From Achromobacter xylosoxidans A8 (GTDB taxonomy: Bacteria > Pseudomonadota > Gammaproteobacteria > Burkholderiales > Burkholderiaceae_B), in NCBI RefSeq assembly GCF_000165835.1, contig NC_014640.1:5084001-5148000 (forward strand): 64,000 bases of DNA, given 5' to 3'. The stretch's first letter is position 1; every line of letters begins with the position of its first letter. Shown here in pieces: positions 50,493 through 57,845 of this stretch. The notes beneath the pieces were generated by a model. That model was not told where the DNA came from. It saw only the letters and a program-made list of their open reading frames with translations, and ran no database searches. The position numbers and the translations under genes are program-made.

Positions 50493-52265
50493 TCAGTCGT
50501 CCCTCAGCCCATTGGGCTGGCATTCCCAGAAGATCTTGGCCTGACAGCCGTCGCAGATGCCGCGGTCCAGCTTGGCGTAGATCGTGTGCAGCGCGGTGGC
50601 CTTGTCGGGAAAGATGTGATCTTCGCCCAGGCGCTGCAGGAAGCCCGTGCGGCGCCACATGTCCAGCACTTCTGGCCGGGGACGGTGGAAATACAGGTCG
50701 CCGCCCATGGCCCGCCGGGCGGCCAATTCGTCTTCCCAGACCTGCGCGCCGGCCATGTCGATGAAGTTCATGCTCTTGGCCATGACCAGCAGATGGCGCG
50801 GCGCGCCGGGCGCCGCGCGCAGTTCATGCAGCCGCTGCGCCACGTGCGTGGCGGCGCCGAAATAGACCGAACCTTCCATGCGCAGCAGCTTCAGTTGCGG
50901 GCATTCAGGCAAGGCGTCCGGCTGATGCTCCAGCACCACGAAGCGCCGCTCCAGTCCGCGCGAATCGAAACCCATGGTGCGCATCGCGGGCCGCGAGGTG
51001 CGGTGCAGATAGACCATCAGCGACAGCACCGTGCCCAGCAGGATCGCCACTTCCATGCGTATGGTGATGGTGGCGGCCAGGGTGGCGGCGGCGATGATGG
51101 CTTCGCCGCGCTGGGTGCGGATAAGCTGGCGCCAGCGCGGAATGTCGAACAAGGTCCAGGCCACCAGCAGCAGCAGCCCGGAGATCGCGGCATGCGGAAT
51201 CATGGCCAGCAGCGGCGCCGACAGGGCCACCAGTGCCACCAGCAGCAAAGCCGAAAACACGGACGCCAGCGGCGTCTTGGCGCCGGCCTCGTAATTGGGA
51301 ATGGAACGGTTGAGCGACCCGCAGGACAGATAGCAGGAGAAAAAGCCGCCCACGATATTGGACAGCCCCTGCCCCACGAATTCGCGGTTGGCGTCGATGC
51401 GCTGGCCTGAACGCGTGGCCACGGCCTTGGCAATGGAAATGGACTGCGCCAGCGCCACGATGGTCAGCGCGAAGGCCACGCTCAGCAATTCGGGCAGCGC
51501 GCGCCAGTCCACGCTGGGAATATGGAAAGGCGGCCAGGGTTGCGCCAGCGCGCCCAGCACGGACACCGGCGCGCCTGCGGTCATCGCATTGAACCCGGCG
51601 GCCGCCAACGCCCCTGCCGCCAGTCCCGCCAGCATATAGGGCTTGCGCTTGTCCAAGCGCCGCAGCAGCAATGCCACCGCCAGCGTCGTGAGCGTCACCA
51701 GCAAGGCGCCCCAGTGCACCTGCGCGATGTTCGTGGCCAGGCTTGCCAGCAAGGCTCCCGCGCCGTGCACGTCCGGCGCGGGCATGCCCAGCGCGTCCTT
51801 CAGCGCATGCACGGCAATCAGCAGGGCCGCGCCGCTGGTGAAGCCGAACAGCGCCGAAGGCGAAATGAAATGCGCCAGCGATCCCAGCCTGAGCGTGCCC
51901 ACCAGCCATTGCATCAAGCCGACCAGCACGGTCACGGCCAGCGCCAACTGGATGTAGCCCTGGCTGCCGGCGACCGCCAGCGGCGTCAGCACCGCATAGA
52001 GCGCCAGCGAGTTGGCGTTGGTCGGACCTGACATGACGTGGCGGCTGGACCCGAAAAGCGCCGCGACGATACAGGGCACGATGGCGGAATACAGGCCGTA
52101 CTCGGGCGGCAGGCCCGCCAGCATGGCGAACGCCACGCCCTGCGGCAGCACCAGCAACGCGCCCAGCAGCCCCGCCGTCGCATCCGCGCGCAAGGTCCGC
52201 GCATTGACCTCGTCCACCCACGAGCCGAACAACCGGCGCGCGACGCTCATCCCCCCCTGCATCAT
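50493..52265 (-). CDS. SulP-family anion transporter with STAS domain
   Basis: A 590-residue SulP protein: about 10-14 membrane segments (residues 20-440) including GLLGALLVLPQGVAFAMLAGLPPEYGLYSAIVP and SGPTNANSLALYAVL, then a cytoplasmic STAS domain (LLRMEGSVYFGAATHVAQRL, MAKSMNFIDMAGAQVWEDE). The tail carries three cysteines (CDGCQAKIFWEC). AGGAAAG precedes ATGATG. SulP proteins move sulfate, bicarbonate or dicarboxylates; the substrate here is undecided. Confidence 0.92.
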   Translation of the reverse strand: MMQGGMSVARRLFGSWVDEVNARTLRADATAGLLGALLVLPQGVAFAMLAGLPPEYGLYSAIVPCIVAALFGSSRHVMSGPTNANSLALYAVLTPLAVAGSQGYIQLALAVTVLVGLMQWLVGTLRLGSLAHFISPSALFGFTSGAALLIAVHALKDALGMPAPDVHGAGALLASLATNIAQVHWGALLVTLTTLAVALLLRRLDKRKPYMLAGLAAGALAAAGFNAMTAGAPVSVLGALAQPWPPFHIPSVDWRALPELLSVAFALTIVALAQSISIAKAVATRSGQRIDANREFVGQGLSNIVGGFFSCYLSCGSLNRSIPNYEAGAKTPLASVFSALLLVALVALSAPLLAMIPHAAISGLLLLVAWTLFDIPRWRQLIRTQRGEAIIAAATLAATITIRMEVAILLGTVLSLMVYLHRTSRPAMRTMGFDSRGLERRFVVLEHQPDALPECPQLKLLRMEGSVYFGAATHVAQRLHELRAAPGAPRHLLVMAKSMNFIDMAGAQVWEDELAARRAMGGDLYFHRPRPEVLDMWRRTGFLQRLGEDHIFPDKATALHTIYAKLDRGICDGCQAKIFWECQPNGLRDD

Positions 52266-52377
52266 TCTTTCCTGTCCCTTGGCATCTGCTTTCTGATCGG
52301 CCCGCCTGCGGCGCACAGAGCCTGCGGCGGGTCGTCTAGCGTAAACGCTAGCGCCCCCCGCGCGCAACGCGTCCCGG

Positions 52378-53250
52378 CTACCTCAGGTAGCGGCTTTCGA
52401 GTTCCCGCATGCGGGCATCGCCCTGCAACGCGATGATTTCCTTGACCGTCGGCAGGCTGGCGTCCACCTGGTGGATGCCGCCATCGCGGCGAATGCGGGC
52501 GAATACGTCCCGCATCGCCCCCACCGCGGCGCGAATGGCGTGGTTGCCATAGATCACCAGGCCCACCTTGCCCAGCGCCTGGATATCGGATTCGCGCAAC
52601 TGGGGATAGGCGGTAGGCACCAACACCAGCGGCGCGCGGCCTTGCCATGCGGCCACGAACGACAGGATCTCGTCGGGCGTGCTCTGCCTGGAATGGATCA
52701 GGATGGCATCCGCGCCGGCGGCTTCATAGGCGCTGGCGCGGGCCAGCGCCTCCTGCTCGCCGGCGCCGGCGATCAGGGCCTCGGTCCGGGCGATGACGCA
52801 GAAATCCGCATCGCGGCGGGCGCCGCAGGCGGCTTCGATCTTGCCCTGGAACTCCTCGATACGCACCAATTCCTGCCTGCCGGAGGCGCGCAGGCTGGTG
52901 TCCTTGGGAAAGGTCTTGTCCTCCATCACCACCGCCGACACGCCGGCCGCTTCGTACTGCGGCACCATGTAGGAGACGTTGATCGCATTGCCGAATCCGG
53001 TGTCGATATCGGCGATGACGGGCGCGTCCACCGCGGCGGCGATCGCCCGCATCATCTCCAGGTGCTGCGATGGCGAAAGAATATTGGCATCGGGCACCGC
53101 GTGGCTGGCCGACAGCTCGAAGCCGCTGCCCCAGATGGCGTCGAACCCGGCCTCGGCCGCCAGCCTGGCGGACAGCGGGTTATGCGCCGACATGGCATGC
53201 ATCAAGACGGGGTCCTGCAATTTCTGGCGGAAACAGGCGTTTCTGTTCAT
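52378..53250 (-). CDS. Phosphonopyruvate hydrolase-like (PEP mutase/isocitrate lyase superfamily)
   Basis: A 290-residue TIM-barrel enzyme. The Asp/Glu metal site is DIDTGFGN (81-88) and the gating loop is EDKTFPKDTSL (110-120). PEP mutase has Asn in this loop where this protein has Thr118. Thr at this place is known from phosphonopyruvate hydrolase, which releases phosphate and pyruvate from 3-phosphonopyruvate. So hydrolase is favoured over mutase, with oxaloacetate decarboxylase-type activity as an alternative. The start at 53250 has no clear ribosome site. No other phosphonate gene is nearby. Confidence 0.78.
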   Translation of the reverse strand: MNRNACFRQKLQDPVLMHAMSAHNPLSARLAAEAGFDAIWGSGFELSASHAVPDANILSPSQHLEMMRAIAAAVDAPVIADIDTGFGNAINVSYMVPQYEAAGVSAVVMEDKTFPKDTSLRASGRQELVRIEEFQGKIEAACGARRDADFCVIARTEALIAGAGEQEALARASAYEAAGADAILIHSRQSTPDEILSFVAAWQGRAPLVLVPTAYPQLRESDIQALGKVGLVIYGNHAIRAAVGAMRDVFARIRRDGGIHQVDASLPTVKEIIALQGDARMRELESRYLR

Positions 53251-53330
53251 GGCGGGGGCGTAGGCGCAAACCCGGCGCGCCGCGCGCCGGCTGCGGCCAT
53301 CGTAGCGCCAATCCCGGCGCGGCCGGAGCC

Positions 53331-53882
53331 TCAGCCGGCTTCGCCGCCGCGCCGCGCCTTCATGGCCTGCCCGATGGCGGCCAAGGCATCGTCCGGAATC
53401 AGCCGCGCCGCCATCGGCAGCAACTCGCTCTCTTCGCGCTGGATATGCGCGGCGTAGGCCTCGATGAAATCCTGGATCTGGCGCACGGGCAGATCGGCCT
53501 GGCGGCCCGCCGCGATCTCGGCAAGCGCCTGGCGCAAGGGCTCCCAGCGCTGCGCCAGTTGCCGGTGTTCGGCGACCAGGCCGTCCACCAGCGCATGCAG
53601 ACAGACGGCGTCGGATCCGGCCATGGACTCGATCAGGGCGGGGAACAGGTCCTCTTCCTCGTCCTCGTGATGGTGCGCGGCCGCGGTATCGAAATAGCGC
53701 AGGACGCTGGCCGCCGCGGTCTGGGCCGCCGCGTCGCTGCCGTGCACCGGCAGGTGTCCGGCCAGGCGCCCCAGCGTGGCGCACTGGCGGGAAATGCGGC
53801 CATGGCAGGCCGACAGCAGGGCCAGCGGATCATCGGCTCCCGGCGCCGGGGCCGGACCTCCAGGAAAGCTCACCGCCATCAC
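53331..53882 (-). CDS. Hemerythrin HHE-domain protein
   Basis: A 183-residue four-helix protein with iron-binding His/Glu motifs: ACHGRISRQC in helix 1, AAHHHEDEEEDLFPAL in helix 2, VAEHRQL in helix 3 and AAHIQREESELLPMA in helix 4. It probably binds a di-iron centre for oxygen, nitric oxide or redox sensing, as known for the family. ATGATG gives two adjacent starts. It lies 9 bases downstream of the DD-carboxypeptidase stop on the same strand, so it may be cotranscribed. Confidence 0.88.
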   Translation of the reverse strand: MMAVSFPGGPAPAPGADDPLALLSACHGRISRQCATLGRLAGHLPVHGSDAAAQTAAASVLRYFDTAAAHHHEDEEEDLFPALIESMAGSDAVCLHALVDGLVAEHRQLAQRWEPLRQALAEIAAGRQADLPVRQIQDFIEAYAAHIQREESELLPMAARLIPDDALAAIGQAMKARRGGEAG

Positions 53883-53891
53883 ACACCTCCG

Positions 53892-55052
53892 TTATCCGGC
53901 GTGGCCACGCCACCACAAGCGGATGGAGTCCCACGCGCGCCCCGCGAATCCCGCCTCGGCCACCGGTTCCAGCGCCACCACGGGAAACTGCATGGCGGGC
54001 TTGCCGTCTACCAGCACGCGCACCGCGCCCACCGCGGACTGGGCCGCGATCGGCGCGATCAGCGGATCCTGCGGCGTCCACACCGGCTCGACCTTGGCGC
54101 CCGCAGGCACCGTTACGTACGCATCGCGCGCGAATCCGGCTTTCAGGCTGTCCTGCTCGCCCTTCCAGACCTCGGGCGTGGCGACGGCCTGGCCGCGCGC
54201 GTACAGCTTGATGGTATTGAACCCCTGAAAGCCCCACTCCAGCAACTCGCGGCTTTCCTGCGTGCGCAGCTTGTCCGAGGCCGTGCCCACCACCACCGTG
54301 ATCAGGCGGCGTTGATCGGCGCCATTGGGCCGCTGCGCGGTGGCGACGATGCAGTAGCCGGCCGATTCCGTGTGCCCGGTCTTCAGGCCGTCCACGCTGG
54401 GATCCAGCCAAAGCAGGCGGTTGCGGTTGGGCTGCGTAATCTTGTTGAAGGTGAACTGCTTGGCCGAGTCGTAGGTCTTGTAGAGCTGCGGATAGTCGCG
54501 GATGAAGCGCGTGGCCAGGATGGAGAGATCGCTGGCGGTGGAGTAGGTCTCCGGATCCGGCAGGCCGTGCGGGCTGGCGAAACGCGTGGCGTGCAGGCCC
54601 AGCCTTGCGGCGGTGTCGTTCATCCGCGCCACGAAGGCCTCGACGCTGCCCGACACCGCCTCGGCCAGCGCGATGGCGGCGTCGTTGCCCGACTGGATCA
54701 TCAGGCCGCGCAGCAGGTCGTCCACCGACACCTTCGAGCCAGGCTCCAGGAACATCTTCGAGCTGCCCGCCGGCACCTTCCAGGCGCGGGTCGACACCGT
54801 GACCAGCTGCGTCGCCGACAGCTCTTTCTTGCTGAGAGCCTCGAACACCACATAGGCCGTCATGATCTTGGTCAGGGACGCGGGCTCGATCCGCGTCGTC
54901 GCCGCGTGCGACGCGATCACCTGTCCGCTGGTCTCGTCCAGCAGCAGCCAGGCCTTGGCCGACAAGGCCGGAGCAGGCACCGTCTGCGCCATGGCTCCCG
55001 ACATGCACGCTGCCGCGACGATCAGGCTCGCCGCCAACTTCTTCATCAACAT
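53892..55052 (-). CDS. dacC: D-alanyl-D-alanine carboxypeptidase (PBP5/6 type)
   Basis: A 386-residue penicillin-binding protein that trims the terminal D-Ala from peptidoglycan pentapeptides. The signal peptide ends near SGAMAQTVP. The active-site motifs are SLTK (Ser59, Lys62), SGN (121-123) and KTG (224-226). The C-terminal PBP5 beta-domain and a membrane-anchoring amphipathic end (AWDSIRLWWRGHAG) follow. The ATG at 55052 has GGAAG upstream; ATG at 55046 is possible. The dacC symbol is by family resemblance; dacA is equally possible. Confidence 0.92.
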   Translation of the reverse strand: MLMKKLAASLIVAAACMSGAMAQTVPAPALSAKAWLLLDETSGQVIASHAATTRIEPASLTKIMTAYVVFEALSKKELSATQLVTVSTRAWKVPAGSSKMFLEPGSKVSVDDLLRGLMIQSGNDAAIALAEAVSGSVEAFVARMNDTAARLGLHATRFASPHGLPDPETYSTASDLSILATRFIRDYPQLYKTYDSAKQFTFNKITQPNRNRLLWLDPSVDGLKTGHTESAGYCIVATAQRPNGADQRRLITVVVGTASDKLRTQESRELLEWGFQGFNTIKLYARGQAVATPEVWKGEQDSLKAGFARDAYVTVPAGAKVEPVWTPQDPLIAPIAAQSAVGAVRVLVDGKPAMQFPVVALEPVAEAGFAGRAWDSIRLWWRGHAG

Positions 55053-55360
55053 ATGGCTTGCTTCACTTCCATGCTTGGGTTTTTCCCGCGCGGGCCTCGC
55101 GCAGGGCACGCAATTGGAACATGTCCGGCGCGGTTGGTTCAGTACCGCAGACATCTGAAAAAATGCGCGATGAATGTCACGACATCTTGCGAGGACCCTT
55201 CTACAAAGCACTTTCTGTGTCGAAAACAACAAACAAGGGCCAAAAACCCGCTAGAAAACCGCATTAACCGCCACTCTTCCGCTATCATCGGCCGCGTAGC
55301 GTTAAACGCCGATATCCGGCGCGCGCGCTGCTCCATGTCCTCAACATACGGATTTTGACC
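55053..55360. other. Divergent intergenic region dacC / HU-type gene
   Basis: These 308 bases must hold both divergent promoters. I find no convincing -35/-10 pair with correct spacing. A TATCAT at 55283-55288 and a small inverted repeat GCGTT-A-AACGC (55299-55309) lie 50-75 bases upstream of the HU-type start. No gene is visible. Confidence 0.4.
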
Positions 55361-55831
55361 ATGGCCACGAAAGCAAAAGCTCCTGCCAAGAAAGTCACCA
55401 AGCCCGCCGTCAAGGCGCCCGCAAAGAAGGCAACCGCCGCAAAAACCGCTGTGAAGCCCGCTGCCAAGCCGGCCGTCAAGAAGGTCGTCGCCGCCAAGAA
55501 GGTCGCTGCTGCCCCCAAGGCCATCAAGGCTGCTCTGAACAAGACCCAGCTGATCGCCTACATCGTTGAGCAATCCGGCGTTGAAGCCAAGTCGGTCAAG
55601 GCCGTCCTGGCCAGCCTGGAAACCTCGGTGCTGAGCTCCGTGGACAAGAAGGGCGCTGGCGAATTCACGCTGCCCGGCCTGTTCAAGGTTGCCGTGCAGA
55701 AGGTTCCCGCCAAGGCCAAGCGCTTCGGCAAGGATCCGTTCACCGGTGAAGAGCGCTGGTTCCCCGCCAAGCCGGCTTCGGTCAAGGTGAAGGTTCGCCC
55801 GCTCAAGAAGCTGAAGGACGCCGCGCAGTAA
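55361..55831 (+). CDS. HU-family DNA-binding protein with N-terminal histone-H1-like tail
   Basis: A 156-residue nucleoid protein of two parts. Residues 1-58 are a Lys/Ala/Pro-rich tail with PAKK, PAVK and AAKK repeats like the C-terminus of histone H1. From about 59 a complete HU domain follows (LNKTQLIAYIVEQSGVEAKSVKAVL, GEFTLPGLFKVAVQKV, GKDPFTGEERWFPAKPASVKVKVRPLKKLKD). The DNA-intercalating proline is kept (KDP for RNP). The tail probably adds non-specific DNA binding. A strong terminator follows. Mycobacterial HupB has a similar tail but at the C-terminus. Confidence 0.92.
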   Translation: MATKAKAPAKKVTKPAVKAPAKKATAAKTAVKPAAKPAVKKVVAAKKVAAAPKAIKAALNKTQLIAYIVEQSGVEAKSVKAVLASLETSVLSSVDKKGAGEFTLPGLFKVAVQKVPAKAKRFGKDPFTGEERWFPAKPASVKVKVRPLKKLKDAAQ

Positions 55832-55857
55832 TTCGCGCGTAGTTCCGGTCAAGCCGG

Positions 55858-55893
55858 AAGGGCCCGCTTCGCAAGAGGCGGGCCCTTCTTTTT
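55858..55893 (+). terminator. Rho-independent terminator after the HU-type gene
   Basis: A perfect 10-bp stem AAGGGCCCGC/GCGGGCCCTT (55858-55867 with 55878-55887) is followed by CTTTTTT, 27 bases after the stop. Confidence 0.94.
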
Positions 55894-55935
55894 TGCCGCG
55901 GCGCTTGCCGCACGCATGGCGTTCTCATTCGAATT

Positions 55936-55953
55936 TATCTTCATGTTAAGATA
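55936..55953. promoter_or_regulatory. Candidate MarR operator
   Basis: TATCTT-N6-AAGATA is a perfect inverted repeat of the size and AT-rich form typical of MarR-family operators. It ends 30 bases before the MarR start codon, where bound protein would block transcription. Autoregulation and control of the downstream MFS gene are inferred. Confidence 0.6.
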
Positions 55954-55982
55954 CTTCACGTAAAAATAAACGCCGTCTATCC

Positions 55983-56495
55983 ATGAATGACCTTGTCGAT
56001 CTGGTGATCTCGCAATGGACCCGCGAATGCCCAGCCCAGGACTTCGCCGCCATGTCCGTCGTCACCCGCGTGTTCCGCCTGAACGCGCTGGCCGCGCGCA
56101 ACGTTAACCGCAGCTTCCGCAATTACGACCTGCACCAGGGCGAATTCGACGTGCTGGCCACGCTGTACCGCAGCGGCGCCCCCTATGCGCTGAATCCGCA
56201 GAAGCTGGTGGAGGCTCTGCTGCTGACCTCCGGCGCGATGACCAACCGGCTCGATCGCCTGGAACAGGCCGGCCTGCTCACGCGCAGCCCCAACCCGGAA
56301 GACCGGCGCGGCGTCATCGTGTCGCTCACGGCCGAGGGCCTGCGCGTCATCAAGCTGGTGTTGAAGGACTATCTGAAAGACCTCAATGAACTGCTCGAGC
56401 CCCTGTCCGCCAGCGAGCGCAAGCAGCTTGCCGGCCTGCTCAAGAAGCTGCTGATCAAGCAAGACCAGGACACGCCCGGCGGCATCGGCACCTGA
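55983..56495 (+). CDS. MarR-family transcriptional regulator
   Basis: A 170-residue winged-helix regulator: LHQGEFDVLATLYRSG, NPQKLVEALLLTSGAMTNRLDRLEQAGLLTRSPNPEDRRGVIVSLTAEG. The DxRxxxVxLT wing motif is intact. It has a weak ribosome site and is followed 44 bases later by an MFS exporter gene, the usual target of such regulators. The palindrome at 55936-55953 is the likely operator. Confidence 0.92.
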   Translation: MNDLVDLVISQWTRECPAQDFAAMSVVTRVFRLNALAARNVNRSFRNYDLHQGEFDVLATLYRSGAPYALNPQKLVEALLLTSGAMTNRLDRLEQAGLLTRSPNPEDRRGVIVSLTAEGLRVIKLVLKDYLKDLNELLEPLSASERKQLAGLLKKLLIKQDQDTPGGIGT

Positions 56496-56539
56496 ACCTA
56501 GCCCCCCCTTTCCGCAGCCGCCCTCCCCGATTCAGATCC

Positions 56540-57760
56540 ATGACTTCCGCTTCCCAGTCCTCCCAGACGCCGGCGCTGACGGCGCCCATCATCCTGCTGA
56601 TGTCGGTGGCCACCGGCCTCGCCGTCGCCAGCAACTACTACGCCCAACCGCTGCTGCACACCATCAGCGAGCAATTCTCGCTGTCCACCGCCACGGCCGG
56701 CACTATCGTCACCACCGCGCAGCTGAGCTACGCCCTGGGCCTGATGCTGCTGGTGCCGCTGGGCGACATGTTCGAGCGCCGCGGCCTGGTCGTGCTGATG
56801 AGTCTGCTGTCTTCGGTCGGCCTGCTGATTTCCGCCTTCGCCCCCAACATTACCGTGCTGATCCTGGGCACCGCGCTGACCGGCATGCTGTCCGTGGTGG
56901 CGCAGATTCTGGTGCCCTTCGCCGCAACGCTGGCCGCGCCCCACGAACGGGGCAAGGCCGTGGGCACGGTCATGAGCGGCCTGCTGCTGGGCATCCTGCT
57001 GGCCCGCACCGTCGCGGGCGCGCTCGCTGACGTGGGCAGTTGGCGCACGGTGTACTGGGTCGCCGCCATCCTGACGCTGGGCATGTCCGCCGCCCTGTGG
57101 CGCCTGCTGCCGCGCCACCAGAGTCCGGCCGGGCTGAGCTACCCGCGCCTCCTGGGCTCGATCCTGCGCATGTTCATCGAGGAACCGCTGTTCCGCGCCC
57201 GTTCGCTGCTGGGCGGGCTGCTGTTCGCGGCCTTCAGCATGTTGTGGACACCCCTGACCTTCCTGCTGGCCAGCCCGCCTTACCAATACAGCAACACCAC
57301 CATAGGCCTGTTCGGCCTGGCGGGCGCCGCCGGCGCCTACGCCGCCAACCGCTTCGGCCGTATGGCAGACCGGGGCATGGGCAACCTGGCCACCCGCGTC
57401 GGGTTGCTGTTGCTGCTGGGCTCGTGGGGGCTGATGGCGTTTGGCCAGGTATCGGTGCTGGCCCTGCTGGCTGGCATCCTGATACAGGACCTGGCGATCC
57501 AGGGCGTGCACGTCACCAACACCAGCTCCCTCTACCGCCTGCGCCCCGAGGCGCGCAGCCGGCTGACCGCGGGCTACATGACCAGCTACTTCATCGGCGG
57601 CGCATCCGGTTCGCTGGTATCGTCCTGGCTGTACGCCCATTTTGGCTGGCCCGGCGTGGTCACGGCGGGCGCCGTCCTCGGGGTGATTACGCTGGCTTAT
57701 GGCGCCCTGGCGCCCAGTGCGCGCATCCCGGAAACGGCTCCGTCCCCTGCCCGCGCCTAG
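56540..57760 (+). CDS. MFS transporter (DHA1 exporter type)
   Basis: A 406-residue 12-TM transporter. ATGLAVASNYYAQPLLHTISEQFSLS is typical of the YnfM/arabinose-efflux type. The loop motif is PLGDMFERRGLVVLMSLL. FVPFAATLAAP-like block (VPFAATLAAPHERGKAVGTVMSGLLLGILLART) is also characteristic. It is probably a small-molecule exporter under control of the upstream MarR protein. Confidence 0.9.
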   Translation: MTSASQSSQTPALTAPIILLMSVATGLAVASNYYAQPLLHTISEQFSLSTATAGTIVTTAQLSYALGLMLLVPLGDMFERRGLVVLMSLLSSVGLLISAFAPNITVLILGTALTGMLSVVAQILVPFAATLAAPHERGKAVGTVMSGLLLGILLARTVAGALADVGSWRTVYWVAAILTLGMSAALWRLLPRHQSPAGLSYPRLLGSILRMFIEEPLFRARSLLGGLLFAAFSMLWTPLTFLLASPPYQYSNTTIGLFGLAGAAGAYAANRFGRMADRGMGNLATRVGLLLLLGSWGLMAFGQVSVLALLAGILIQDLAIQGVHVTNTSSLYRLRPEARSRLTAGYMTSYFIGGASGSLVSSWLYAHFGWPGVVTAGAVLGVITLAYGALAPSARIPETAPSPARA

Positions 57761-57767
57761 CACCTCC

Positions 57768-57827
57768 TATAATCAGGGGTTTTGACCGCCTCCGCGCCCG
57801 CGCGGCGAGGCGGCTCACCCTTTTTTT
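57768..57827 (+). promoter_or_regulatory. leuS promoter -10 and structured leader
   Basis: A perfect TATAAT (57768-57773) lies 8 bases after the MFS stop; its -35 is poor. The RNA would start with a hairpin (CCGCCTC 57786-57792 with GAGGCGG 57807-57813, inner CGCG pairs), followed after 7 bases by seven T (57821-57827), just before the leuS start. This resembles an attenuator, although the spacing to the T-run is long. Confidence 0.45.
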
Positions 57828-57845
57828 GCCACCGTGCACGAGCCC

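Noticed and set aside
55364..55530. Tandem repeats in DNA resembling a repeat array
   Set aside because: They are codons for the Lys/Ala/Pro tail of the HU-type protein, not an independent repeat or CRISPR array.
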